In this document: in pieces, positions 8,287-17,090 of the stretch
Numbering within the stretch: the first letter of the stretch is position 1
Layout: every line of letters begins with the position of its first letter
Assembly: GCF_036227325.1 (NCBI RefSeq)
Contig: NZ_CP109467.1
Coordinates: forward strand, 1,054,001-1,118,000
From: Streptomyces sp. NBC_01465
GTDB lineage: Bacteria; Actinomycetota; Actinomycetes; Streptomycetales; Streptomycetaceae
DNA: 64,000 bases
Reading direction: 5' to 3'
The notes under the pieces: model-generated
Database searches by the model: none
What the model was told of the DNA's origin: nothing
The model's input: the letters and a program-made list of their open reading frames with translations, nothing else
Program-made: the position numbers and the translations under genes

Positions 8287-9276
8287 TCAGAGGGAGTGCC
8301 AGTACAAGAGCTGACCTGCTTCTCCCGCCGCCGCTCCCTCCTTCGGGATGAACACGCTGACCAGCAGGGCGGTCCTGCCGTCGGGTGCGGTGATGCGGGT
8401 CGCCGAGGGGTTGGCGAAGGCGGTGCTGCCGCCGTGGGTGTGCAGGGAGGCGAGTACGGCGCGGCCGCTGTGCGGGTCGTAGACGTACGTGCGCCAGCTC
8501 GCGAAGTCGCCCCGCCGACCCTGCCCCTCGATGAGCAGCAGGCTGCGGCCCTGGTAGACCACCGGGTCGCGGTCGCCGATGTTCCCGCCGATGCCCCAGT
8601 CGTAGAGCGCGCGGTCGAGGCGGGTGTCGCTCCCGGCGTGCCAGGTGGTGAAGTCCTTGAGGGTGGCGTGCAGTTGGTGGTCGGTGTCGCAGTTGTTTCG
8701 GTAGTGGCCGGTGAGCTCGATGGTGCTGCCGTGGACCGAGGTGATGCTGGGGGTGCCCTCGGAGCAGCGGGAGAGGGTGAGCGGCGCGTCGAAGCTGTGG
8801 TCGGCGCGTCCGGCGAGGAGTGCGCCGAGGTCGCGGTAGCCGCGTACGGCGATGTGGTTGCGCGGGTCCTTCTCCCAGGCGAGCACATAGCGGCCGTCGT
8901 CGGCGCGGGCGAGGTCCGGCTGGGAGGTGCCGGCGCCGAAGTCGTGGCGGCGCTGCCAGTGGAGCACGTCCGTTGAGGTGGCGACGGCGGCGTGGAAGCG
9001 GCCGTCGGCGAGCATCGAGTGGTAGACGGCGAGGTAGGTGCCGTCGGCGGCCTGGACGATCTGGGCCGCGTCCATCGTGCGCCCCGAGGAGTCGGTGGTG
9101 TTGTACGTGTGCCCGTCCGAGCTCCGTACGTCGTCGATCGCCGAGGCGAGACGGGTGGCGGCCGCGGCGACGGGCGTCGCGTCGGCGGACCGTATCTGCG
9201 CGAGGGCGAGCACGGCGGCGAGGGCGACCGCGGCGACGGCCACGGGCCGGCGCAGGGTGGCGGTCGACGGCTGCAT
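8287..9276 (-). CDS. secreted protein, glycosyl hydrolase 43-like beta-propeller
   Basis: 329 residues from ATG 9276. An N-terminal signal peptide (basic TLRRP, hydrophobic VAVAAVALAAVLALAQ, cleavage near ADA) directs export. The mature part has repeated blade-like segments such as DGTYLAVYHS, followed by DVLHWQ, and DGRYVLAWEKD, reminiscent of five-bladed propellers of GH43/GH62-type proteins. I cannot confirm the three acidic catalytic residues, so activity on arabinan or xylan is only a possibility. It could be a catalytically inactive relative. Confidence 0.65.
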   Translation of the reverse strand: MQPSTATLRRPVAVAAVALAAVLALAQIRSADATPVAAAATRLASAIDDVRSSDGHTYNTTDSSGRTMDAAQIVQAADGTYLAVYHSMLADGRFHAAVATSTDVLHWQRRHDFGAGTSQPDLARADDGRYVLAWEKDPRNHIAVRGYRDLGALLAGRADHSFDAPLTLSRCSEGTPSITSVHGSTIELTGHYRNNCDTDHQLHATLKDFTTWHAGSDTRLDRALYDWGIGGNIGDRDPVVYQGRSLLLIEGQGRRGDFASWRTYVYDPHSGRAVLASLHTHGGSTAFANPSATRITAPDGRTALLVSVFIPKEGAAAGEAGQLLYWHSL

Positions 9277-9320
9277 CCGACCGAGCGTAGGGGCGGGCGC
9301 GGGCCGTGCGGACAGCGCGA

Positions 9321-9355
9321 AGGGGTGGGCTTCGCCACAGGCGACGCCCACCCCT
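9321..9355 (-). terminator. hairpin terminator after the betaine permease gene
   Basis: AGGGGTGGGC (9321-9330) pairs with GCCCACCCCT (9346-9355), a perfect 10-bp stem lying 17 bp past the stop of the permease/binding-protein gene read on the minus strand. There is no T-run, which is usual for Streptomyces terminators. Confidence 0.6.
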
Positions 9356-9371
9356 CCTTCGTGCGGGGTGA

Positions 9372-11984
9372 CTACTGCGGAGCCATCTTGTCCTCGTAGC
9401 CCGGGTGCGCCTTCAGCCACGCGTCGACCGCGTCGGCCTCATGGCCCTTGCCCTTCTTGTTGATCTCGTTCTCCAGGCCGGCGAGTTCGGACTCGCTCAT
9501 CTTGAAGTTCTTGATCCACTGCGTGAGCTGCGGGTACTGCGAGGGGAAGTCCTTGCTCGTGATCGTGCGGATCTTGTCCCCCTCGCCGAAGGCGACCTTG
9601 GGGTCCGCGAGCTTGGTGAGCTTGTACTCGTTGTACGCCCAGTGCGGCGACCACAGGAGCACCGCGATCGGCTCCTTCTTGGCGTACGCGGCCTTCAGCT
9701 CGGTCAGCATCGCCGGCGTCGAACCGGAGACGATCTTGTACTCCTTGTCGAGGCCGTAGCCCGGCAGGACCTTGTCCTTGAGCGCGGCCATCACACCCGT
9801 ACCCGGCTCAATGCCAATGATCTTTCCGTCGAACGTGCTGCCCTTGCCCTTGAGGTCGGCGAGGGTCTTCACGTTCTTGACGTAGGACGGGACGGCGACT
9901 TCGAGAGAGGTGGGGCTGTACCAGGACCCGAGGTCCTTGAGGTTCGCCTTGTTCTTCTCCCAGTACGTCTTCTGCGTCGTCGGCAGCCATGCGTCGAAGT
10001 TGATGTCGAGGTCGCCCTGCGCGAGCCCGGTGTAGACCGGGCCGACGTCGGACGGCGTCAGGTTCATCTTGTAGCCGCGGTCGGCGAGCACGCGCTTCCA
10101 CAGGTTCACGACCGCGATGTTCTCGTCCCACGCGAAGTACGCGGCGTTCAGCGGCCTCTTCGACTCGTCGGAACCCGAGGACTTCTTCGGCAGCGGGGCG
10201 ATCTTGTCGACGACGTCCGGGTTCTTCTTCAGCCAGGACTGCACGGCCTCCTGCTGCTTGCCCTTGCCGGCCTTGTTGATCTCCGCTTCAAGACCGGTGA
10301 GCTGCTTCTCTGTCATCTTGAAGTTCTTGAGCCACTTGCCGACGGTCGGGTTCTCCTTGGAGAAGCCCTTGCGGGACAGCGTGTGCACGCCGTCGCCCTT
10401 GCCCCAGGCGCCCTTCGGGTCCTTGAGCTTCTTCAGGTCGAAGTCGCTGTAGGCCCAGTGCGGGGACCAGAGCGTGGTGACGATCGGTTCCTTCTTCGCG
10501 TACGCGGCCTTCAGCTCGGCCAGCATCGCGGGCGTGGAGCCGTCGACGACCTTGTACTCCTTGTCGAGGCCGTACTCCCCCAGGACCTTGTCCTTCAGGA
10601 TCGACATCATTCCGGCGCTCGGTTCGATGCCGGTGATCTTGCCGTCGAAGGTGGAGCTCTTGCCCTTGAGGTCCTCGAGCGAGTTGATGTCCTTCATGTA
10701 CGAGGGCACCGTGAGCTCGAGCGAGGTCGGGCCGTACCAGGAACCCAGGTCCTCCAGGTCCTTGCCGTACTTCTTCCAGTACTCGGCGTGCGTCGTCGGC
10801 AGCCAGGAGTCCGTCTCGAAGTCGACATCGCCCTGCGCGAGCGAGGTGTAGAGCGGTCCTGCGTCGAGCTGGCTGGTGGTCACGTCGTAACCGCGCTGCT
10901 CCAGCACCTCCTTCCACAGGAAGGTGGAGGCGACGCCCTCGTCCCACGGGATGTAGCCGATGTTGATCTTCTTGCCCTGGCCGACGTTCTTCGCGTCCGA
11001 GGTGGTGGCCGGCGACGACGTACCGCCGAAGACGCCCATGCCACCCGCGACGAGCGCGAGAGCGACCACGCCGGCGAGCGCGGCGACGGGCTGCAGCTGG
11101 TAGTTCCAGAGCTTCACGCCCTGCGCGGCCCGCAGCTTGGCGAGCGCGCGACGGCCGAGCGGGGAGACCTGCTGGCCCAGGCCGCTGGTGATGCGGTCCA
11201 GGAAGACGGCCAGGATCACGATGGCGATGCCGCCCTCGGCGCCGAGGCCGACGTCGAGCTGGCCGATCGCCTGGTTGACGTCGGCACCGAGTCCCTCGGC
11301 GCCGACCATGCCCGTGAGGGCGGCCATGGACAGGCCCAGCATGATGACCTGGTTGACGCCCGCCATGATCGTCGGGAGTGCGAGGGGGAGCTGGACGCGC
11401 AGGAGGGTGTTGCGCGGCGAGGTGCCGAACGCCTCGGCGGCCTCGACCAGTTCCTTGTCGACCTGCCGGATGCCCAGCTCCGTCATGCGCACACCGGGGG
11501 CGAGCGCGAAGACGAGGGTGGCGACGATGCCCGCGGGCGCGCCCATCCGGAAGAACAGCAGGGCCGGGATGAGGTAGACCATCGCCGGCAGCGTCTGCAT
11601 CAGGTCGAGGACCGGGCGGACGATCGAGCTGACCGTGCTGGAGCGGGCCGCCCAGATGCCGACGGGCACGGAGATCACGAGGGCGATGACCGTGGCGACG
11701 AGCACCAGGGACAGCGTCATCATCGCGTGGTCCCACAGTTCGAGGGAGATGATGAAGGAGAATCCGGCGAACGCGAGGACGCCGCCGAGCAGACCGCGCA
11801 GCCACCAGGCGATGAGCGCGAGGATGCCCGCCATGAGCAGGGACTCGGGGGCGGACAGGACGTCGTAGACGCCGTCGTACGCACCCTGGAAGATCGTCTT
11901 GAGGATATCGAACAGCCAGGACATGTGGTCCAGAAGCCAGTCGACGGTGCTGTTGACCCAGTCACCGAAGGGAATCCTAGGCAC
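9372..11984 (-). CDS. glycine betaine/proline-betaine ABC permease fused to two substrate-binding domains
   Basis: 870 residues. Residues about 1-300 form a ProW/OpuAB permease with the EAA-type loop EAAEAFGTSPRN. A further membrane span (about 305-325) tethers two successive OpuAC-type binding domains, about 332-600 and 615-870. Each copy has the same aromatic residues (WDE, SWLPTTH or AWLPTTQ, and WSPHWAY), which in OpuAC/ProX form the cage for quaternary ammonium ligands. The two copies are clear internal duplicates. The GTG start overlaps the ATPase stop by 8 bp, so subunits are co-translated. It imports compatible solutes during osmotic stress. Confidence 0.93.
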   Translation of the reverse strand: MPRIPFGDWVNSTVDWLLDHMSWLFDILKTIFQGAYDGVYDVLSAPESLLMAGILALIAWWLRGLLGGVLAFAGFSFIISLELWDHAMMTLSLVLVATVIALVISVPVGIWAARSSTVSSIVRPVLDLMQTLPAMVYLIPALLFFRMGAPAGIVATLVFALAPGVRMTELGIRQVDKELVEAAEAFGTSPRNTLLRVQLPLALPTIMAGVNQVIMLGLSMAALTGMVGAEGLGADVNQAIGQLDVGLGAEGGIAIVILAVFLDRITSGLGQQVSPLGRRALAKLRAAQGVKLWNYQLQPVAALAGVVALALVAGGMGVFGGTSSPATTSDAKNVGQGKKINIGYIPWDEGVASTFLWKEVLEQRGYDVTTSQLDAGPLYTSLAQGDVDFETDSWLPTTHAEYWKKYGKDLEDLGSWYGPTSLELTVPSYMKDINSLEDLKGKSSTFDGKITGIEPSAGMMSILKDKVLGEYGLDKEYKVVDGSTPAMLAELKAAYAKKEPIVTTLWSPHWAYSDFDLKKLKDPKGAWGKGDGVHTLSRKGFSKENPTVGKWLKNFKMTEKQLTGLEAEINKAGKGKQQEAVQSWLKKNPDVVDKIAPLPKKSSGSDESKRPLNAAYFAWDENIAVVNLWKRVLADRGYKMNLTPSDVGPVYTGLAQGDLDINFDAWLPTTQKTYWEKNKANLKDLGSWYSPTSLEVAVPSYVKNVKTLADLKGKGSTFDGKIIGIEPGTGVMAALKDKVLPGYGLDKEYKIVSGSTPAMLTELKAAYAKKEPIAVLLWSPHWAYNEYKLTKLADPKVAFGEGDKIRTITSKDFPSQYPQLTQWIKNFKMSESELAGLENEINKKGKGHEADAVDAWLKAHPGYEDKMAPQ

Positions 11985-13056
11985 TTGCGACCGCCTTGTT
12001 CGTGGGGGCGGCGTCGCAGGCGACGGGTCCCTCGGCGTACTCCCCGAGGAAGCCGACGAGCCGCGACTGGTGCACGACTCCGACCAGCTTGTCCTTGGCG
12101 TCCTTCACGGCGACCGGATGCGGCACGCGCGCGGCCACTCCGCAGAGGTCGTTGAAGCTCGTGTCGGGGGTGACGGTCTCGCAGCTGCAGCCGCTGCCCG
12201 CGTCGGGGCGGTGCGGCTCGCTCATCATCGAGGCGGCGGTGAGGACCCGGGTGCGGTCGACGTCCTTGGTGAAGGAGGCGACGTACTCGTTGGCCGGGGT
12301 GATCAGGATGTCCTCGGCGGTGCCGTTCTGGACGATCTCACCGTCGCGCATGACCGCGATCCGGTCGCCGAGGCGCATGGCCTCGTTGAGGTCGTGGGTG
12401 ATGAAGACGATCGTCTTCTTGAGCCGCTTCTGCAGCTCCAGGAGCTGGTCCTGCATGTCGCGGCGGATCAGCGGGTCGAGCGCGCTGAACGACTCGTCCA
12501 TCAGGAGCAGATCGGCGTCGGTCGCCAGCGCACGGGCCAGGCCCACGCGCTGCTGCATACCGCCGGAGAGCTCGTCGGGCCAGGACTTCTCCCAGCCGGC
12601 CAGACCGGTCATCTCCAGGGCTTCCGTGGCGCGCTTCTCGCGCTCGGCGCGCGGCACGCCCTGGACCTCGAGACCGTAGGCGGCGTTCTCCAGCACGCTG
12701 CGGTGCGGGAAGAGAGCGAAGTGCTGGAAGACCATGCTGATCTTCTTGGAGCGGACGGCGCGCAGCTCGCGCGCGGAGAGCGCGGTCAGGTCCTGGCCGT
12801 CGAAGAGCACCCGCCCGTCGGTCGGCTCCAGCAGACCGTTGAGCATGCGCAGCAGTGTGGACTTGCCTGATCCGGAGAGACCCATGACGACGAATATCTG
12901 GCCCGGGTCGACGCTGAAGGAGGCGTCGATCACGGCCGCGGTCGTCCCGTCGGCGCGCAGCTCGTCCCGGTCGGTACCGCCCTTGAGCCGGGTCACAGCT
13001 TCGTCGGGTCGTCTGCCGAATACTTTGTACAAGTGTTCGGCCTGCAGCCTGGACAC
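11977..13056 (-). CDS. proV: glycine betaine ABC transporter ATP-binding protein (ProV/OpuAA)
   Basis: 359 residues if GTG 13056 is used; it is preceded by GTGAGG at a suitable distance and gives the family N-terminus (SRLQAEHLYKVFGRRP). Walker A is GLSGSGKS, the ABC signature is LSGGMQQR and Walker B is ADLLLMDESF. The C-terminus carries a CBS-type regulatory region (VKDAKDKLVGVVHQSRLVGF), known in OpuA to sense ionic strength. It powers the fused permease/binding protein downstream. A longer reading frame exists upstream to 13209 but lacks family similarity. Confidence 0.93.
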   Translation of the reverse strand: MSRLQAEHLYKVFGRRPDEAVTRLKGGTDRDELRADGTTAAVIDASFSVDPGQIFVVMGLSGSGKSTLLRMLNGLLEPTDGRVLFDGQDLTALSARELRAVRSKKISMVFQHFALFPHRSVLENAAYGLEVQGVPRAEREKRATEALEMTGLAGWEKSWPDELSGGMQQRVGLARALATDADLLLMDESFSALDPLIRRDMQDQLLELQKRLKKTIVFITHDLNEAMRLGDRIAVMRDGEIVQNGTAEDILITPANEYVASFTKDVDRTRVLTAASMMSEPHRPDAGSGCSCETVTPDTSFNDLCGVAARVPHPVAVKDAKDKLVGVVHQSRLVGFLGEYAEGPVACDAAPTNKAVASA

Positions 13057-13266
13057 ATACACCTCACGCGTTGAACGGAAACGACCTGACACCCCCGTGC
13101 CGACAGGTCGTGGAGCGACACGGGTTCGGCCCGCTCTCACCCGTCCGTTACTTGAAATTCGGACAGGTTTCGCTCCGAGGCCGCGCCTGCCCTCGTTTAT
13201 GCACACCAAACACAGGAGTGAGCCAGCTCACCTGCCGTCACTGTCAGTGGCGTACGGCATCATCGA

Positions 13267-14190
13267 GTGGTGACCCGACGACTGATGCTCCTCGACACCG
13301 CCTCCCTCTACTACCGCGCGTATTTCGGGGTCCCCGATTCGGTGCGCGCACCCGACGGCACGCCGGTCAACGCCGTGCGCGGGCTGCTCGACTTCATCGC
13401 GCGCCTCGTCCAGGACCACCGTCCGGACGATCTGGTGGCGTGCATGGACGCCGACTGGCGTCCGCAGTGGCGGGTGGATCTGATCCCCTCGTACAAGGCG
13501 CACCGCGTCGCGGAGGAGACCGAGGAGGGCCCGGACACGGAGGAGACCCCGGACACGCTCGCCCCGCAGGTCCCGGTGATCGAGGACGTGCTGGACGCGA
13601 TCGGCATCGCGCGCGTGGGTGTCGAGGGGTACGAGGCGGACGACGTGATCGGCACCCTGGCGGGCCTGGCGACGGGACCCGTCGACATCGTCACCGGCGA
13701 CCGCGACCTCTACCAGCTGGTCGACGACGCCCGCGGTGCGCGCGTGCTCTATCCGCTCAAGGGCGTCGGGAACCTCCAGCTCACCGACGAGGCGGTGCTC
13801 CGCGAGAAGTACGGGGTGACCGGCTCCGGCTATGTGGACCTGGCGCTTCTGCGCGGCGACCCGAGCGACGGTCTGCCCGGCGTTCCCGGCATCGGCGAGA
13901 AGACCGCCGCCAAGCTGCTCGACGCCTTCGGCGATCTGGCCGGGATCATGGCCGCGGTCGACGACCCGGCGGCGAAGCTGACGCCGTCGCAGCGCAAGAA
14001 GCTGGACGAGGCCCGGCCGTACATCGCGGTCGCGCCGACGGTGGTGCGGGTCGCCTCGGACGTGCCGCTGCCGGAGTTCGATCCCGCGCTGCCGAAGGAG
14101 CCGCTGGATCCCGCGTCGCTGGACGAGCTGGCGGCGCAGTGGGGCCTGGGCGGTTCACTCCAGCGCCTGTTGACCGTGCTCGCGGAGTGA
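13267..14190 (+). CDS. 5'-3' exonuclease (DNA polymerase I N-terminal domain-like, stand-alone)
   Basis: 307 residues matching the FEN/PolI 5'-nuclease domain without a polymerase part. Metal-binding acidic clusters are visible in LMLLDTASLYYRAYF, EGYEADDVIGTLA and VTGDRDLYQLV, followed by the helix-hairpin-helix DGLPGVPGIGEKTAAKLL. Such free nucleases remove RNA primers or flaps alongside PolA. GTG 13267 is taken; GTG 13270 and ATG 13285 are alternatives, since no clear Shine-Dalgarno sequence marks any of them. It is divergent from proV with a 210-bp gap. Confidence 0.92.
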   Translation: MVTRRLMLLDTASLYYRAYFGVPDSVRAPDGTPVNAVRGLLDFIARLVQDHRPDDLVACMDADWRPQWRVDLIPSYKAHRVAEETEEGPDTEETPDTLAPQVPVIEDVLDAIGIARVGVEGYEADDVIGTLAGLATGPVDIVTGDRDLYQLVDDARGARVLYPLKGVGNLQLTDEAVLREKYGVTGSGYVDLALLRGDPSDGLPGVPGIGEKTAAKLLDAFGDLAGIMAAVDDPAAKLTPSQRKKLDEARPYIAVAPTVVRVASDVPLPEFDPALPKEPLDPASLDELAAQWGLGGSLQRLLTVLAE

Positions 14191-14197
14191 AGTGCTA

Positions 14198-14215
14198 GCT
14201 TAGGTAAACCTAAGC
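14198..14215. promoter_or_regulatory. iron-box-like inverted repeat upstream of the SIP gene
   Basis: GCTTAGGT and ACCTAAGC are perfect 8-bp arms around AA, 33 bp before the SIP start. The TTAGG...CCTAA halves match those of DtxR/IdeR/DmdR iron boxes, but the usual 19-bp box has a 9-bp gap between the halves and this one has 4. A candidate -35 element TTGACC lies at 14170-14175. Confidence 0.55.
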
Positions 14216-14248
14216 ACTGTCTTATCAGGGGAATCAGGGGAGTCCGCA

Positions 14249-15094
14249 GTGGCAGAACAGCCCGTCCGCAAGGCGCCGCAGTCACGTGAGGCGCAGGTCC
14301 TCAGCACCGAGCGGATCACTCCGCACATGGTGCGTCTCGTGCTCGGCGGTGAGGGACTGGCCGGTTTCGACGCCACCGAGTTCACCGACCACTACATCAA
14401 GGTGCTCTTCGCCCCGGAAGGTGTGAGCTATCCGGAGCCCTTCGCGATGGACCGCATCCGCGAGGAGTTCCCGCGCGAGCAGTGGCCCGTCACCCGTACG
14501 TACACGGTGCGCGCCTGGGACGCGGTGCAGCGCGAGCTCACCGTCGACTTCGTGGTGCATGGCGACGAGGGTCTCGCGGGGCCGTGGGCCGCGCGGGTCC
14601 AGCCGGGCGCGAAGGTCAACTTCCTGGGCCCCGGGGGCGGTTACGCGCCGGACGCGGCCGCCGACTGGCACCTGCTCGTTGGTGACGAGAGCGCGCTGCC
14701 CGCGATCGCCGCGTCCCTGGAGCGGATGGAGCCGGGCGCCGTCGTGCACGCCTTCGTCGAGGTGTCGGACGCCTCGGAGGAGCAGAAGGTCGCCTCGCCC
14801 GACGGCGTGGAGATCACCTGGCTGCACCGCGGCGACGCCCCGGTGGGCGAGGCCGTCCTCGCCGCCGTGCGCGAACTGGAGTTCCCCGCGGGAAGCGTCT
14901 GCGCCTTCGTCCACGGCGAGGCGGGCTTCGTGAAGGAGCTCCGCCGCCATCTCCGCCTGGACCGCGAGGTTCCGCGCGAGAACCTCTCCATCTCGGGCTA
15001 CTGGCGCCTCGGTCAGAACGACGAGGGCTGGCGCGCCATCAAGCGCGAGTGGAACGCACAGGTCGAGGCCGAGCAGGAACAGGCTTCCGCCTGA
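14249..15094 (+). CDS. siderophore-interacting protein (FAD-dependent ferric reductase)
   Basis: 281 residues of the SIP/ViuB family. The FAD-binding core RTYTVRAWD, the DFVVHGDEGLAGPWA segment and the SISGYWRLGQ motif near the C-terminus are all present, as in NAD(P)H- or ferredoxin-dependent ferri-siderophore reductases. GTG 14249 follows a GGGGAG ribosome site. These cytoplasmic enzymes reduce Fe(III) in imported siderophores to release iron. The iron-box-like dyad just upstream implies DmdR-type repression when iron is plentiful. The product ends before, and converges with, the DrrB-like gene. Confidence 0.93.
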   Translation: MAEQPVRKAPQSREAQVLSTERITPHMVRLVLGGEGLAGFDATEFTDHYIKVLFAPEGVSYPEPFAMDRIREEFPREQWPVTRTYTVRAWDAVQRELTVDFVVHGDEGLAGPWAARVQPGAKVNFLGPGGGYAPDAAADWHLLVGDESALPAIAASLERMEPGAVVHAFVEVSDASEEQKVASPDGVEITWLHRGDAPVGEAVLAAVRELEFPAGSVCAFVHGEAGFVKELRRHLRLDREVPRENLSISGYWRLGQNDEGWRAIKREWNAQVEAEQEQASA

Positions 15095-15122
15095 CCCCGC
15101 CCGGCCTTCGCGTCTGCTCGTA

Positions 15123-15902
15123 CTAGACGGACTTCTGGTACGAGCGGAAGGTGCGCGTCGACAGCCACACCGCGGCGACGGCCAGGGCGAGGAGCGCCCC
15201 GCCCCGGCCGAGCACCACACCCCAGTCGGGGTCGGCGGACATCGCCGAACGGCCCGCGATCATCGCCCAGTTGACCGGGTTGAAGTCCGCGATGTGCTGC
15301 ATCCAGGACGGCATCTGGGACGGCGCCATGAAGGCCGAGGAGAGGAACGTCAGCGGCAGCAGCAGGAACGTGTTGATGCCGATGATGGACTCCCGCTGGC
15401 GCACCAGCATGCCCAGCGCGTTGGAGAGCGCGCCGAAGACCGTGCCGAGCATGATCGACGCGACGACGAGGATGAGCAGTCCGCCGAAGCCGCCGGGGTA
15501 GTCGGCCCCGCCGAGCAGTCCGAGCAGCACGATGACGACCGACTGCACGGCGGTGGAGATGCCGTTCTGTACGACGTTGGCGTTCATCAGCGCACTGCGG
15601 CTGACGGGAGTGGTGAGGAAGCGGTTGAGGGTGCCGCGTTCGATCTCCTCCAGGGTGCCCATGCCGGCCCACATGCTGGAGCCGAGCGCGCTCATCACGA
15701 CGATGCCGGGGATCAGATAGTCCAGATAGGACGTCGTGCCGAAGCCGCCGAGCTCGACGACCTTCTTGAAGAGGTTCCCGAAGAGGAACAGCCAGATCAC
15801 CGGCTGGATGAGGGAGATCACCAGGAAGACGGGCTGCCGGACGATCGCCATCAGCTGACGCTGCGTCATGTACCAGGTCTGGGTGAGGGTTTCGGTACTC
15901 AT
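15123..15902 (-). CDS. ABC-2 type exporter permease (DrrB-like)
   Basis: 259 residues with six predicted membrane spans and the ABC-2 membrane domain (FLVISLIQPVIWLFLFGNLF near the N-terminus and NRFLTTPVSRSALM in the cytoplasmic loop). The GTP-like start region overlaps the ATPase stop by 4 bp. Together with the DrrA-like ATPase it should form a heterotetrameric drug or lipid exporter. The PadR gene upstream on the same strand suggests inducible expression by a hydrophobic compound. Substrate unknown. Confidence 0.9.
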   Translation of the reverse strand: MSTETLTQTWYMTQRQLMAIVRQPVFLVISLIQPVIWLFLFGNLFKKVVELGGFGTTSYLDYLIPGIVVMSALGSSMWAGMGTLEEIERGTLNRFLTTPVSRSALMNANVVQNGISTAVQSVVIVLLGLLGGADYPGGFGGLLILVVASIMLGTVFGALSNALGMLVRQRESIIGINTFLLLPLTFLSSAFMAPSQMPSWMQHIADFNPVNWAMIAGRSAMSADPDWGVVLGRGGALLALAVAAVWLSTRTFRSYQKSV

Positions 15903-16906
15903 CGGGCATCTCCGGCGGGAAGGAGTTCGGACGACTGGGACTGGGCTTCGGCCTCCGAGAAGCGGCGGCCCGCGTAGCGCAGATAGACGTCGTCGAGCGA
16001 GGGCCTGGCGACGGTCGCGGCGGCGACGGCGGCGCCCGTACGCTCCAGAGCGGCCAGCAGGGCGGGGACGGCGGCGGCTCCGTCGTCGGCGCGGACACTG
16101 ACCCTGCGCCCCTCGACGAGCACCTCGTGGACGCCGGGAAGCCCGGAGAGCACGGAGCTGAGGACCACGCGGTCGCCTTCCGTACGCAGCTCCAAGTGGA
16201 CGGCGTCGCCGCGCAGTTCGCCCTTGAGGTCGTCGGGGGTGCCCTCGACGACGACCCTGCCGCGGTCGACGATCGCGATGCGCTCGGCGAGCCGGTCGGC
16301 CTCTTCCAGGTAGTGCGTGGTGAGCAGGATCGTCAGCCCCTCGTCACCGGCGAGGCGGGAGATCTCCTCCCACATGGCGGTGCGGGCCTCGGGGTCGAGC
16401 CCCGTCGTCGGCTCGTCGAGGAAGAGCACCTCGGGCCGGTGGACCAGTCCGAGGGCGACGTCGAGGCGGCGCAGCATCCCACCGGAGTAGCCCCTGACGA
16501 TCCGCCCGCCGGCGTCGGCGAGGTCGAAGCGCTCCAGGAGTTCATCGACGCGCCGGGCCAGGGCCGCACCCTTCAGTCCGTACAGCCGCCCCTGCAGCAG
16601 GAGGTTCTCGCGCCCGGTGGCGACGGGGTCGGCGCCGGACTTCTGGGCGACGACGCCGATGGCGCGGCGGACGCGGTCGGGGTGGCGCAGGACGTCGTGT
16701 CCCGCGACGCTCGCCTCGCCGCTGTCGGGGCGGGCCAGGGTGGTGAGGATCTTGACGGTGGTGGACTTTCCGGCGCCGTTGGGGCCGAGCAGTCCGAAGA
16801 CGGTGCCGGCCTCGACGGTGACGTCCATGCCGTTCAGCGCGGTGACGTCGCCGGGATAGGTCTTGATCAGTTCTCGCGCCGCGACAGCGGGCGCACGGGT
16901 GCTCAT
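15899..16906 (-). CDS. ABC exporter ATP-binding protein (DrrA-like)
   Basis: 335 residues. Walker A GPNGAGKS, Q-loop in GVVAQKSGAD, signature YSGGMLRRLD, Walker B VLFLDEPTTGLD and the switch His in LLTTHYLEEAD are all intact. The roughly 100-residue C-terminal extension is the DrrA-type regulatory domain of daunorubicin-resistance ATPases. ATG 16904-16906 is preceded by AGGAGAG, which is held in a small hairpin. It is the middle gene of a padR-drrA-drrB arrangement, with 184 bp separating it from padR. Confidence 0.92.
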   Translation of the reverse strand: MSTRAPAVAARELIKTYPGDVTALNGMDVTVEAGTVFGLLGPNGAGKSTTVKILTTLARPDSGEASVAGHDVLRHPDRVRRAIGVVAQKSGADPVATGRENLLLQGRLYGLKGAALARRVDELLERFDLADAGGRIVRGYSGGMLRRLDVALGLVHRPEVLFLDEPTTGLDPEARTAMWEEISRLAGDEGLTILLTTHYLEEADRLAERIAIVDRGRVVVEGTPDDLKGELRGDAVHLELRTEGDRVVLSSVLSGLPGVHEVLVEGRRVSVRADDGAAAVPALLAALERTGAAVAAATVARPSLDDVYLRYAGRRFSEAEAQSQSSELLPAGDAR

Positions 16907-17090
16907 GACAGGGCTCTCCTGTGGTCAGCGGGGTTCTCGGGCATGACGGGCCGAGCCGCGTGAAGAGCGCCGGGCTATCCTGGGTGTGCCGCACCTCGAT
17001 CGCCTGGCCTGCCTTCACGGCAGTTCGGTCCGGGGTTCGAGACCCTGGCGGGAGCCGCTGCAACGGCGACCGCCGGGGTCTTTTTCTTGG
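16907..17090. other. padR-drrA intergenic region
   Basis: 184 bp with no credible gene. A short stem (GACC/GGTC) followed by TTTTT at about 17070-17085 would terminate plus-strand transcripts, and a segment near 17034-17050 looks like a tRNA T-arm but no full cloverleaf can be drawn around it. Confidence 0.5.
16908..16922 (-). promoter_or_regulatory. hairpin enclosing the drrA Shine-Dalgarno sequence
   Basis: On the minus strand ACAGG and CCTGT form a perfect 5-bp stem with loop AGAGC, ending one base before the ATG. The AGGAGAG ribosome site lies across the stem and loop, so folding would partly hide it. Stem stability is modest. Confidence 0.4.

Noticed and set aside
5484..9338. Upstream extension of the repeat protein to about 1495 codons.
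   Set aside because: The extension crosses LysR, TehA-like, XRE-cupin and secreted-protein genes out of frame; the ATGA-coupled start at 5483 is the credible one.
13187..13211. SigB-like promoter (GTTT, 15 bp, GGGCAG) before the betaine transporter genes.
   Set aside because: The -10 part departs from GGGTAY at two bases, so the match is too weak despite the attractive osmotic-stress context.
16985..17062. Possible tRNA: T-arm-like GGGGTTCGAGACCC and a UCA-like loop with CCTGC/GCAG stem.
   Set aside because: No 5' acceptor partner or D-arm at the right distance; the closest matching 5' strand is about 150 nt away and belongs to the drrA ribosome site. Judged a chance resemblance or eroded remnant.
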